Positions 15,901 to 24,800 of a stretch of 64,000 nucleotides of DNA are shown here, in pieces. Made by a program: the position numbers and the translations under genes. Source of the stretch: JBQTKD01 sp052386455 (GTDB lineage: Bacteria; Actinomycetota; Actinomycetes; Sporichthyales; Sporichthyaceae); NCBI GenBank assembly GCA_052386455.1, contig JBQTKD010000043.1:1-64000 (forward strand), written 5' to 3'. The notes under the pieces are model-generated. The model was not told where the DNA came from. It saw only the letters and a program-made list of their open reading frames with translations, and searched no databases. Within the stretch, counting starts at the first letter, position 1. Every line of letters starts with the position of its first letter.

Positions 15901-16113
15901 ACAGACGACGAACAGGCCACGCATCACCTCGGCCAGTTCGTCGGCGTCCAGCCGTTCGGCCAGTGCCATCGATCCGACGACGTCGGCGAACAGCACCGTG
16001 ACCTGCTTGCGCTCGCCCTCGCTGTCCGCCTCGCGCCTGGTCAGGACGGTGCCGCACTGGCCACAGAACTTCTGGTCGTCCGCGACCGAGGCCGAGCAGG
16101 AGGAGCAGCGCAT
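12940..16113 (-). CDS. Zinc ribbon-adenylate/guanylate cyclase-AAA ATPase-TPR regulator
   Basis: 1057 aa. Residues 1-25 form a zinc ribbon (CSSC..CGQC). Residues about 37-190 are a class III nucleotide cyclase: metal Asp in VLFADVVGS, metal Asp and substrate Lys in VDKFTGDGIMAVFG. The transition-state Asn position of the usual VNLAAR reads VGLAQR, so activity may be altered. Next come an AAA ATPase with Walker A GDAGTGKSR and Walker B LLVLEDLHWFD, and a long helical TPR-like half. There is no C-terminal HTH. Mycobacterial cyclase-ATPase proteins of the Rv0386/Rv2488c type are architectural relatives. Soluble. Immediately upstream of the CoA ligase gene. Confidence 0.88.
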   Translation of the reverse strand: MRCSSCSASVADDQKFCGQCGTVLTRREADSEGERKQVTVLFADVVGSMALAERLDADELAEVMRGLFVVCREAVETFGGTVDKFTGDGIMAVFGAPVAQEDHARRAGHAALRLVEQARAYSLTLRQGLTVAVRVGLNSGEVVAGSVGETFTALGHAVGLAQRMETNAAPDSVCVSARTAAILDAGFALTDLGPVEVKGASQPIRAFRLGAPRGGPTGGRRRTPGARTIGRAAELDALREALADAQEGRARVVGIVGDAGTGKSRLCEDLVRHAVEAGFLVRRTAGVSHAQNVPLLPILGFLRDHFAIVDTDGVAAVRAKIADTLLGLDSDFAADLALVYDFMEVPDPALTVPQLSPEARRRRLLELFGKATVRRSVHSASLLVLEDLHWFDTASATFLAAWLPSFLGTRTLVVLNFRPEFQADWMAHSYYRQLSLAPLDPAASLELLDELLGTDRAMADLTAQLQARTGGNPFFIEEMVRSLVADGTLAGSPGAYRTTEEAAHVRVPATVQAVLAARIDRLGSTEKAVLQAAAVIGRTFPRGVLGAVVELGEDELADAVAALCRAELLQPTAVDRELQFWHPLTQEVAYGSLLTAPRRRLHAATARALVAQGADLHDQLAPLIATHWEAASDAVEAARWQFRAALRATFKDYAEAKQRLGAVIEHLRDCADAEPEIAVLGLRARGQLMRLGARTGMATQEANRLFAEAEPIARRLGDVAVLSGLSIGRAAVHLWAGEVAEAAAGYTAGAGWADQGEDVGLRTFATMALGPFSCYTGPVASGLAALDVVDGLCSVDASRGALHAGYSVDDFQHVLRAWLHTAGGDLRAARVHAQIAAERYELRPYVQQMVILSHGVHLADWSGEHGDSAEWNAAAARQLAAARDSGDVWGAVRAVWAQAVAALLGGSPGKAATLLDAALAEVRERRCGLQEEAVLLAYRARAHGVHGDRHVARSTAAEAVAVAQRQGAALVECLAHLVRTRVLREGAADAADLQEARLSLESGQRLAAATGAGTYAAFLAEEGARLAEDDAALAACVADFEAIGATGHAARLRKEVG

Positions 16114-16128
16114 CAGTGGAGCAGCCTC

Positions 16129-16632
16129 TCAGTGGAACAGTGCCGTGTTGATCGTGCGGCCGGAGGCGGCGCAGTCCTGCACGTACAGGTCGGCGAGGGT
16201 GAACAGGTCGAAGACGAAGTTCAACGAGTCGTCGTCGGCTAGGAACTCGATGGAGCCGGTGACCGTGAACACGACCTCGGCGCCGGCGCCCATGCGCAGG
16301 GTGTGGATGGTGCCGGGGTTCTCGACGACCCAGTCGCCGGGGCCGGCGACCCACGGGTACTCGAAGTAGTTCCACTCCCCCGCGAGCGTGACGGCGGTGA
16401 CGGTGCCGCGGTGCCGGTGCTTGCCGAGCACGGCCTCTTCGGCGGCCCGCAGCCCGAGTACGAACGTGCCGGAGCGGGTCTCCATCCGCAGCGGCATGAT
16501 CTCCAGGCCCGCCACCCACGGGAAGTAGCAGGTGTCGACGCCGCGGCGCACGTGGACGTCCGGCGAACCGTAGACGTCGACCAGCGCAAGCTCTCGGCGC
16601 GCGGTGTCGGTGAGCGTACTGGTCGCCGTCAT
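16129..16632 (-). CDS. Cupin protein resembling 2,4'-dihydroxyacetophenone dioxygenase
   Basis: 167 aa, ATG with AGGAGG 5-6 nt upstream. A ChrR-type cupin: metal-site pattern GKHRHRGTVTAVTLAGEW followed by GDWVVENPGTIHTL, giving the His-x-His and later His residues typical of a single-metal cupin. FVLGLRAAEEAV and YFPWVAGLEIMPLRM match the dihydroxyacetophenone dioxygenase-like group, which cleaves a C-C bond in hydroxyacetophenones with O2. It lies 15 nt upstream of the cyclase-ATPase gene and points the same way, so this may be a three-gene unit with the CoA ligase. The substrate is inferred only from family. Confidence 0.75.
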   Translation of the reverse strand: MTATSTLTDTARRELALVDVYGSPDVHVRRGVDTCYFPWVAGLEIMPLRMETRSGTFVLGLRAAEEAVLGKHRHRGTVTAVTLAGEWNYFEYPWVAGPGDWVVENPGTIHTLRMGAGAEVVFTVTGSIEFLADDDSLNFVFDLFTLADLYVQDCAASGRTINTALFH

Positions 16633-16669
16633 TCCAGCCTCCTGGTTCCTGCGGGCCGGGGCGGACAGA

Positions 16670-19432
16670 ATGCCGCGCATGACCGGCTCGGATCCCGTAC
16701 AGCGTCGCTCGCCCGGCGCGATCGCCGATACCGGGAACGACCCTGTAGTTGGGACCCTGTTGGAGCGGGCCGCCGAGTGGGCGCGCATCGCCGAGACCGT
16801 GGTCGCCGGCGGGATCCTGCTGATCGAAGGTCCTGCGGGCATCGGCAAGACGTCCCTGCTGGACGCGGCCGCGGCGGCCACGCCCGCCGGCACGCAGGTC
16901 CTGCGGGCCTGCGGGCGCGACCTCGAGGCCGGGCTCGGCTTCGGCGCGGTCCGGGAACTGCTCTGCCCCGCGCTGTTCGCACTGGGCGCCGACGATCGGG
17001 CTGCGATCCTCGACGGACCCGCGGGGTTCGCGGCACCCGTCCTGGGCGCGGGGCCCGGCCAGGCGGGCGATCCGCTGTTCGGGCTCTACTGGCTCGTCGC
17101 CGCACTGGCCGAGCGGTCGCCACTGCTCTTGCTCGTCGACGACCTGCACTGGGCCGACGCCGAGTCGCTGCGCTTCCTGGCCTACCTCGCCCCACGGTGT
17201 GCGGGGCTCCCCTTGGCACTGGTGGCGGCGACCCGCCCGGTGGCCGCCGACCCGGCGTGGGCCGCCATCCGAGCGAACGCCGCGGTGCTCACTCCCCAGC
17301 CGCTCAGCGCGCCCGCGGTCGCGCAGTTGCTGCACGATGCAACCGACGCGCACGCGTGGACCGGCGGCAACCCGCTCCTCGTTCGCGAACTGGCCGCCGC
17401 CGCCCGCGAGCTCCCGGAACTGACGTTAAGTCAGGTCGCCGACCGACGGCTGCCCGAGGTGTTTCTCGGCCGTCTGCATCGCATGCCGCCGGCAGCCGTC
17501 GAACTGGCTCGGACCGTGGCCCTGTTCCCGGACGGCGTCGGCCTGCACGAGGCGGGCGAGCTGGCCGGTCTCGACGACGCGGCGCTGCCGGCGGCCCTTG
17601 ACACGTTGACCGGCGGAGGCGTCCTGATCGGCGAGGGCGATCTTCGCCTGGCCCATCCCCTGCTGCGCACCGCCGTCCTGGAGGAGCTCGCGCCCACTGG
17701 CCGGCGCACCCGGCACCGGCGCGCGGTGGACTTTCTGCGCGCGCGGGGCGCGCCGCCCGATCGACTGCTTCCCCATCTCCTCCAGGCGGACAGCACCGCG
17801 GATCCGGAAGACGCCCAGTTGCTGCTCGCGGCCGCCCGCGAGGCGGAACTGCGGCGCTCGCCCGGGACCGCGGCGGCGTTCCTCCTGCGGCTGCTGGACG
17901 AACCGGCGACGCTGCGCCCCGACGACGCCACCGTGCTCGCCCGGATCGGTGCGCTGCAGGCGCAGTCCGCCCACCCCGACGCCCTGCATTCGCTACGCCG
18001 GGCCATCGCGAAAACGCCGGACGGCGCGCAGCGTTGGGCACTGGCGGTGCTGTTCGGGAAGGTCGCGTGCGAATCGGACCCGGTGGGCGGCACCGCGCTG
18101 CTGCTGGAACTGCGGTCCGTCGCATCCGTGGACCGCCAGACCGGCCTGGCACTGGACGCCGTGCTCGCCCAGTGCGCGCACGCTGCCGGCGACATGGCGG
18201 GCTACGAGAACGCGGTGTCGCGCCTGTCCGGCGACCTGCCCGGCCGCACCGAGCCGGAGCGTCTGGCGCTCGCCGTTCTCGCCGCGCGTGCCTGCCGCCG
18301 CGGCGAACCGGCCACGCTGGTCTGCGACTTGGCGCGCCGTTCCCTGCGCGACCCGGCCGAGGCCGGGGACGTGGGCAGCGACGCCGACGACCAGACCGAT
18401 CTGCTGGTCAGTTGCGGCGATCTCGAGACCGGCGAGCGGCTGTCCCGCGAGCGGGCGGAGCGGGCCGCGCGCACGGGAGCCAGCGCCGCGTTTGCCGACG
18501 CACAGTTGGTGTTGACCGTGGCGGCGACGATGCGCGGCGCCCTGGTCGCGGCCGAGGGTGCGGCCACGTTGGGCCTTGATGCCGACCCCCCGCCGCGCCT
18601 TCGCTGGTACCTGACCTTTCGCCTGGCCGAGGTGCTGCTGCGGCAGGGACGGCTCGCGGATGTCGATCGGCTCTACGACGCACTGGCCGTGGACGGCGGG
18701 CAGTGGATGGAACGCCTGCGCGGCTCGATCCTCCTGCTGCGCGGCGACCACCGCGGAGCCGTCGAGGCCTTCGATCGCGCCCGTGGGTACTTCCGCATCC
18801 AGGGCCATCTCGGGCCCGCGGGCATGGGGTGGACGCTGGAACACGTGCACGCCCTGGCTGCGACGGGGCACCCGGCGCAGGCCCGCGAACTGGCTGCCGA
18901 CTTCCTCGCCGGAGCGAGCGTCTTCGGCGAACGGCGGCTGCTCGGGCTGGCGTGGATCGCCGTCGGCGTCGCGGCCGACCCGGACGCGGACGGCGACGCC
19001 CACGCTCGAGCCCACGCGCTGCTCGTCGACTCTCCGCACCGGTGGGAGGCGGCCGTCGCGGCGCTGCAGCTCGGGCGGCTGCGGCGGCGCGGTGGCGAGC
19101 GCGACGAGGCCAAGGCCCTCCTCGAACCGACGCTGGCGTACGCCGAGGCACAGCGCGCGAGCCCGCTCGCCGAGGAGGTACGCAACGAACTGCGGGCACT
19201 TGGCCTGCGTCCGGAACGCCGGAGCGGATCGCGGACGCTGACCCCCGCTCAGGACCGGGTCGCTCGGCTGGCGGCGAGCGGCCTGACGAACCGTGAGATC
19301 GCGCAGCGCACGTTTCTGACGGTGAAGACCGTCGAGATGCACCTGTCCGCCGCATTCCGCGTCCTCGGCATCGCCTCCCGCGCCGAGCTCGCCCGGGCAC
19401 TATCCGCACCCACCGAACGGTTGACACGATGA
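16670..19432 (+). CDS. Large ATP-binding LuxR-family regulator (LAL/MalT-type)
   Basis: About 920 aa. ATG 16670 or 16679 is the start; neither has a ribosome site. AAA/STAND ATPase at the N-terminus: Walker A EGPAGIGKTS (about 53-62), Walker B LLLLVDDLHWADAESL. A long helical TPR-like middle carries ligand or partner sensing in this family. The C-terminal LuxR HTH is LTPAQDRVARLAASGLTNREIAQRTFLTVKTVEMHL. Such proteins activate catabolic or secondary-metabolic genes when bound to ATP and inducer. Divergent from the cupin gene with under 50 nt between starts, and 37 nt upstream of the acyl-CoA synthetase gene, which it may control. Confidence 0.92.
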   Translation: MPRMTGSDPVQRRSPGAIADTGNDPVVGTLLERAAEWARIAETVVAGGILLIEGPAGIGKTSLLDAAAAATPAGTQVLRACGRDLEAGLGFGAVRELLCPALFALGADDRAAILDGPAGFAAPVLGAGPGQAGDPLFGLYWLVAALAERSPLLLLVDDLHWADAESLRFLAYLAPRCAGLPLALVAATRPVAADPAWAAIRANAAVLTPQPLSAPAVAQLLHDATDAHAWTGGNPLLVRELAAAARELPELTLSQVADRRLPEVFLGRLHRMPPAAVELARTVALFPDGVGLHEAGELAGLDDAALPAALDTLTGGGVLIGEGDLRLAHPLLRTAVLEELAPTGRRTRHRRAVDFLRARGAPPDRLLPHLLQADSTADPEDAQLLLAAAREAELRRSPGTAAAFLLRLLDEPATLRPDDATVLARIGALQAQSAHPDALHSLRRAIAKTPDGAQRWALAVLFGKVACESDPVGGTALLLELRSVASVDRQTGLALDAVLAQCAHAAGDMAGYENAVSRLSGDLPGRTEPERLALAVLAARACRRGEPATLVCDLARRSLRDPAEAGDVGSDADDQTDLLVSCGDLETGERLSRERAERAARTGASAAFADAQLVLTVAATMRGALVAAEGAATLGLDADPPPRLRWYLTFRLAEVLLRQGRLADVDRLYDALAVDGGQWMERLRGSILLLRGDHRGAVEAFDRARGYFRIQGHLGPAGMGWTLEHVHALAATGHPAQARELAADFLAGASVFGERRLLGLAWIAVGVAADPDADGDAHARAHALLVDSPHRWEAAVAALQLGRLRRRGGERDEAKALLEPTLAYAEAQRASPLAEEVRNELRALGLRPERRSGSRTLTPAQDRVARLAASGLTNREIAQRTFLTVKTVEMHLSAAFRVLGIASRAELARALSAPTERLTR

Positions 19433-19469
19433 ACCCCGCCCAACCTCGCCGCCAGCCAGGAGCTCGACG

Positions 19470-21035
19470 ATGAGCGCTGCCCCCCAGCCCCGCCTGCTCG
19501 TCGACCGTCTCGTCCACTGGGCGAGCGAGTGGCCCGACGTTCCGGCATTGACCTTCGCCGGCACCACCCGGACCTGGAGCGAGTGGCACGCGACGCTGCA
19601 GCAACTCGCCGGTGGGCTGGCGGCCCGCGGGATCGGCCGCGGTTCGGTCGTCGCGACCTACGACAAGAACCACCCGGCGTGCCTAGACCTCACCCTCGCC
19701 GCGAGCAGCATCGGGGCCGCGCACGCGATCGCGAACTGGCGCCTCTCGGCCGAGGAGGTCGCGTACGTCCTCGGCGACTCCGGTGCCGAGATCGTCTTCG
19801 TCGGGGCCGAGTTCATGCCGATCTTCGAGCAAATCCGGGACAAGCTGACCGCGGTCCGCGAGGTCGTGGTCGTCGGATCGAGCGAGGAGTACGCCGACGC
19901 CTACGAGCCGCTGCTCGCCGCCGCGACCCCCGTCCCGCTGTCCGGCGCCGAGCCGGGCGACACCGCCCTGATCATGTACACGTCCGGGACCACCGGGTTC
20001 CCCAAGGGCGCGATGCTCACCCACGCGAACCTCAACGCCCACGCCGACGGACTGTGGGACGTGTTCCAGACCGGCCACGCGGACCGCAACCTCGTGGCGA
20101 TGCCGCTGTTCCACGTCGGCGGGTCCTGCTACGCGCTGATGAGCATCCACGTCGGGACGCCGTTCACGCTGACCCGCGAGGCCACGCCGGACCACCTGTT
20201 CCCGAACCTCGCCAGCGCCACCCACGCGTTCTTCGTGCCCGCCATCTACGGGGCGGTGCTGCAGGCCGGCGAGCAGGCGATCAAGGCGCTGTCGCACATG
20301 CAGGTCCTCAGCTACGGCGCGGCGCCCATGCCGGTCCCGCTGCTCAAGGCGTCCCTGGCGGCGTGGCCGAACACGCGTTTCGTGCAGGTCTACGGCATGA
20401 CCGAACTGTCCGGGGCCGTGACCTCGTTGACCGACACGGCCCACCGAGACGAGGCGCACCCCGAGCGCCTGGGCTCGGCCGGCACGGTGCTGCCCGGCAG
20501 CGAGGTGCAGGTCGTGGACCCGGCGACGCTGGAGCCGGTACCCGCGGGCGAGTCCGGCGAGGTGTGGGTGCGCGGGCTGACGGTGATGGCCGGGTACCTC
20601 GGCCGGCCCGAGGCGACCGCGGAGACGATCCGCTCGGACGGCTGGCTGCGCACGGGCGACGTCGGCCACCTGGACGACGACGGATTCCTGTTCATCTCCG
20701 ACCGCGTCAAGGACATGATCATCACCGGTGGGGAGAACGTGTACTGCCCCGAGGTGGAGCGCGTCCTGGCCGAGTACCCCGGCGTCTTCGAGTGCGCCGT
20801 CATCGGCGTCCCGAGCGACCAGTGGGGCGAGGAGGTCAAGGCCTTCGTCGTCGCGAACCCCGGAACGGAGCTCGACCCGGCCGCGGTCATCGCGTACTCC
20901 CGCGAGCGGCTCGCGCACTTCAAGGCGCCGAAGTCCGTCGAGGTGATCGAGGCCCTGCCGCGCAACGGCACCGGCAAGATCCTCAAGACCACGCTGCGCA
21001 AGCCCTACTGGGAGGGCCGCGACCGTCAGGTTTGA
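19470..21035 (+). CDS. AMP-forming acyl-CoA synthetase
   Basis: 521 aa, ATG with CAGGAGC upstream. ANL-superfamily motifs: phosphate loop MYTSGTTGFPKGAMLTH, adenine motif VYGMTELSG, TGDVGHLDDDGFLFISDRVKDMIITGGENVYCPEVE hinge region, and catalytic Lys in PRNGTGKILKTTLR. Medium/long-chain or aryl fatty acid-CoA ligase of the actinobacterial FadD type. It probably shares a transcript with the LAL regulator upstream. It would supply CoA thioesters to the acyl-CoA dehydrogenase and CoA transferase nearby. Confidence 0.93.
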   Translation: MSAAPQPRLLVDRLVHWASEWPDVPALTFAGTTRTWSEWHATLQQLAGGLAARGIGRGSVVATYDKNHPACLDLTLAASSIGAAHAIANWRLSAEEVAYVLGDSGAEIVFVGAEFMPIFEQIRDKLTAVREVVVVGSSEEYADAYEPLLAAATPVPLSGAEPGDTALIMYTSGTTGFPKGAMLTHANLNAHADGLWDVFQTGHADRNLVAMPLFHVGGSCYALMSIHVGTPFTLTREATPDHLFPNLASATHAFFVPAIYGAVLQAGEQAIKALSHMQVLSYGAAPMPVPLLKASLAAWPNTRFVQVYGMTELSGAVTSLTDTAHRDEAHPERLGSAGTVLPGSEVQVVDPATLEPVPAGESGEVWVRGLTVMAGYLGRPEATAETIRSDGWLRTGDVGHLDDDGFLFISDRVKDMIITGGENVYCPEVERVLAEYPGVFECAVIGVPSDQWGEEVKAFVVANPGTELDPAAVIAYSRERLAHFKAPKSVEVIEALPRNGTGKILKTTLRKPYWEGRDRQV

Positions 21036-21109
21036 CAGATGGCCAGATCAAGCGCGTCAACCCTGCGATGACGCCTGGAACAGGTTCCGCACCCGACGGC
21101 ATATGACAC

Positions 21110-21137
21110 TTGACTCATATGAGTTCGGGCTCATAAT
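21110..21137 (+). promoter_or_regulatory. higBA promoter with overlapping palindromic operator
   Basis: A -35 TTGACT (21110-21115), a 16-bp spacer and a -10 CATAAT (21132-21137) precede the GTG by 6 nt, so the message is probably leaderless. A perfect 12-bp palindrome ACTCATATGAGT (21113-21124) overlaps the -35 and spacer. CATATGA also occurs at 21100 and 21116, and CATAATG at 21132: the same core every 16 bp. This is ideal for repression by the HTH antitoxin. Confidence 0.75.
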
Positions 21138-21143
21138 GGTCTG

Positions 21144-21500
21144 GTGTGGGAGGTGGAGGTCACCGACCAGTTCCTGGTCTGGTGGGAGCAGCTCAGCGTC
21201 GAGCAGCAGGAAGCAGTCACCGACAGGGTGGACCTGTTGGCCGAGCGGGGCCCGGACCTGGGTAGGCCGGTAGCCGATCGGATCGTCTCGTCGCGCCACC
21301 AGAACATGAAGGAGTTGCGGGCCGCCAAGGACGGCGTGCTGCGGGTGCTGTTCGTCTTCGACCCGCGCCGAACGGCGATCCTGCTGTTGGGCGGGGACAA
21401 GAGCGGACAGTGGGAGAGCTGGTACCGCCGCGCGGTGCCGGCTGCCGACGACCTCTACGACGAGCATCTGGCCGAACTGCGCGAGGAAGGACTGATCTGA
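21144..21500 (+). CDS. higB: Type II toxin, RelE/ParE superfamily (HigB-like)
   Basis: 118 aa, GTG start that coincides with the predicted transcript start. HigB-like fold: WEVEVTDQFLVWWEQLSVEQQEAVTDRVDLLAERGPDLGRPVADRI, then SSRHQNMKELRAAKDGVLRVLFVFDPRRTAILLLGGDK, the beta-sheet carrying the RNase residues of this group. DLYDEHLAELREEG is the C-terminal helix. Predicted ribosome-dependent mRNA interferase. Toxin-first order and a one-base stop/start overlap with the antitoxin are typical of higBA. Confidence 0.9.
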   Translation: MWEVEVTDQFLVWWEQLSVEQQEAVTDRVDLLAERGPDLGRPVADRIVSSRHQNMKELRAAKDGVLRVLFVFDPRRTAILLLGGDKSGQWESWYRRAVPAADDLYDEHLAELREEGLI

Positions 21501-21826
21501 TGGCCCGCACCAACTTTGACGAGCTGCGTCGCAAGGTCGCCGCACGTCCCGGCGCGCAGCAGCGCCTGGCCGCGGCCCGCGAGGAGACCCTTGAGGAGAT
21601 GCGCCTGTACGAGCTGCGTCACTCCGAGGCGATCAGTCAGGTCGAGCTGGCCGGGCGGCTCAACGTCACCCAGGGCGCGATCTCCAAGCTCGAACATGCC
21701 GAGGACGTACGCATCTCGACCCTGCGTCAGTATCTGCAAGGCCTCGGCGCCCACCTGGAATTGACCGCGGTATTCGACGACGAGGACCGCAGAGTGCCCA
21801 TCCAACTGGGCCCGGCCGACGCCTGA
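21500..21826 (+). CDS. higA: HTH antitoxin (HigA-like, XRE family)
   Basis: 108 aa. The ATG at 21500 shares its A with the toxin stop (TGATG), giving coupled translation. An N-terminal helical part (FDELRRKVAARPGAQQRLAAAREETLEEM) precedes the XRE HTH HSEAISQVELAGRLNVTQGAISKLEHAEDVRISTLRQYLQGLGAHLEL. It neutralises the toxin and represses its own promoter, presumably at the ACTCATATGAGT site. Confidence 0.9.
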   Translation: MARTNFDELRRKVAARPGAQQRLAAAREETLEEMRLYELRHSEAISQVELAGRLNVTQGAISKLEHAEDVRISTLRQYLQGLGAHLELTAVFDDEDRRVPIQLGPADA

Positions 21827-21876
21827 GGGCCGAACAACCAGCGCCACCATCTCTGACGAACCGCCAGATTGTTGCT

Positions 21877-24800
21877 TCAGCCGACGAGGCCGTTCAGGGC
21901 GAGGTCGAGTAGGGCGGGCATGGGGAGCCGTCCGCCCGCCGTCTCGGCAGCCGCGCAGGCAGTGGCCCCAAGCGCGCCTTCGACACGGGTGCGCATCGCC
22001 GTCACGACCGCGGCAACGGGGGCGACCGGCAGCGGATCCTCGGCCAGCATCTCGGCGACGTGCCCTGCACCTCCCAGCAGCCGGGCGGCGACGTCCGGCC
22101 GACCGTGCGCTTCGTGGGCCACCGCAGCCATCGTCAGCGCTGCCGCCACCCAACGGAGTCCGCCTTGACGGCGTAGCAGGTGCAGCGCCTCGACGAGCTC
22201 CGCCCCGATCGGTTCTCCCGATAGCGCCGCCACCTCGCTCGCCCGAATCAGGGCCATCACCTCGATGCGGGCGAGGGGAATCCGTCGCGACTCGTCCAAC
22301 GCCTGCCGAGCCAGCCTCGAGGCTTGGGCGGCGTTGCCGTCGGCGGCCTCGCACAGCGCCACCGCGGCCCGGACGTGGGCCGTCTGGTTCTCCGATCCGG
22401 GACGCGTGTCGAGCATCGTCAGGAGGGTCTCGAAGTGCCGGCGGGCGGCGGGTGCGTCCCCCTCGGTCAGCTCGATCCAGCCCAGCTCGTGTCGGGTGTA
22501 GATCTGGCCAAGGAACGTGTCCGCGAAACAGTCCAGGGCGCGCTCCATCCAGGCCCGGGCGGCTCGGCTGTCGCCTCGGCCCAATGCGGCGTAGCCAAGT
22601 GCGAAGGAGGCGAACCCGTCGTCGGCCGGCGTGCCGCTCTCCTCCGCGATACCAAGGGCACGTTCGTAGAGCGGAACTACCGTTTCGACCGTCCATCGAC
22701 CGTTCAGGGTCCCGGCCGCGCCGAGGCTGATCAACCCCGCGACGTGCAGCGCGGGGTCGCCCGCCGTGAGGGTGTTCGGGTCGATGGAATCGATCGTGGT
22801 CGGAACCGCCGCCCCCCAGAACCAAGAAACGCCGCGTCCGGCGAGGATCACCGTTGCGGACTCGAAGTCGCCGGCAGCGAGACACGACGCCAGCGCGGCG
22901 TTGTAGTTCTCACCGTCGATCGCGGCGTGCTGCGCCCACTCGGGATCGATGAAACCCGTCCCGGCCAGGTCCACCGCCGGGACGCGGCCCACGAAGTGCC
23001 GACGATGCCGGTCACCCGCGGAGTCGACTTCGCCGGCCGCCCCGAGCTTCTCGGCGGCGTACTGCCGGACGGTCTCGAGCAGTCGGTAGCGGGCCGTCTC
23101 CGCCATGCCTTCGGCGACGACGAGCGATTTGTCGATCAGCCTGGCGAGCAGGTCGAGGACGTCGATCGAGTCGGCGTTCTCGCCGACGACGGCGGTGGCC
23201 GCGTCGAGGTCGAAGTGCTGAGGGAAGACCGAGAGCCGGCGGAGCAACCGCTGCTCCGGCTCGGTCAACAGGTCGAAGCTCCAGTCCAGCGCCGCCCGCA
23301 GCGTCTGGTGTCGGGCCGGGGCCGAGCGGGGTCCGGACGTCAACAAACGCAGGCGGTCGTCGAGGCGGTGGGCGAGCTCCGTCGCGTCGAGGACGCGCAC
23401 TCGCGCGGCAGCCAATTCCAAGGCCAACGGAATTCCGTCGAGGCTGTGGCAGATGCGGGTGATCGCGGCGGTGTTGCCGGGCGATGGGCCAAAGCCGGGC
23501 TGGGCAGTCCGGGCTCGGACGACGAAGAGCGCGGCGGCGTCGGACCTCATCAGCTCGTCGACGGCCGTCGTCTCGGCCAGCGGAAGCGACAGGCCCGGGG
23601 TGGCCCAGCCGGTTTCGCCGGGCACCGACAGGACCTCGCGACTGGTGGCCAGGACGGTGACCGCCGGGCATCGCCGCAGCACCGTGTCCACTAGGCCCGT
23701 CGCCGCCTCCAGGACGTGTTCGCAGTTGTCCAGCACGAGCAGGAGCTGCCGGTCGCCGAGCACCTGACAGAGTTGCTCCTCCGGCGACGACGCGCCCGCT
23801 CTGGCTGCCCCTCCCGCTCCGAGCGCGACGAGGACATCGTCGGCCAAGGGCCGGTCGTCCCGCACCGTCGCCAGCTCCACGATCCGGGCGCCGTCGGCGT
23901 AGTGCTTGTCCGTACGCTCGGCCAATTCCAGCGCCAGACGGGTTTTGCCCGCCCCTCCCACTCCCAGAATGGTCAACAGCCGCGTCCCGGCGAGCAGGGC
24001 CGTCAGTTCGGCCAACTCCGCTTCGCGGCCGACGAAGGAGGTCAGCGCTTCCTGGCGTCGGGCCGGAGCCCCGGCGACTGGCGCCGGGTCCGGCAGGTCG
24101 GGATGGGCGACCTGCCAGACGCGTTCAGGTCGGGACAAACCTTCGAGGCGCCGCTGCCCTATGTCCACCAGAGCCGCGCCGGGCGGAAGTTCGTCCTGTC
24201 CGACGTCGGCCGCCGCCTGCGAACAGAGGATGTGGCCCGCGCAGGCCAGGTCGAGCAGACGGGACGTTCGATTGAGGGTCGGGCCGAAGAACGTGCCGGC
24301 CCGCGCTTGGGCCGAGCCGGCGTGGATCGCCATGCGCACCCGGAGGGGAATGACCCCCCGCCAGGCGGTCCTCGACAGTTCGCGCTGACCCGCTATTGCC
24401 GCTCCAAGGGCTTCCGCGACGGTCGGGAAGGCGGCGCCCAGCCCGTCGCCGGTATGGGCGAACTGGCGACCGCGATGGGCGAGGACCGCGTCGGCGAGGA
24501 TCGCGTCGTGCTGGGCGAGATCCGCAGCCATGGCCGCCCGATCGCCCTCCCACAGCTGGGTGCTGGCTTCGATGTCGGTGAACAGGAAGGCGAGCATCCC
24601 GCCCGAGTGAGGCTGGGTCGCGGGCGGCGGCGCCTGCCGATCGAGCTCCGGGCTCTGCTGCAGGATCTGGCGTTCGAGCGCCTGGACGCTCGGGGCCGGC
24701 TCCAGACCGAGTTCGTCGGCGAGAGCGCAGCGAAGGTCCCGATAGGCCGCCAACGCATCGGCCTGCCGGCCGAGCCGGTACAGCGACAGCATCTGCAGGC

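Noticed and set aside
13519..16242. 907-codon plus-strand frame
   Set aside because: Antisense to the cyclase-AAA gene. Long shadows are expected at this GC content, and no family features are present.
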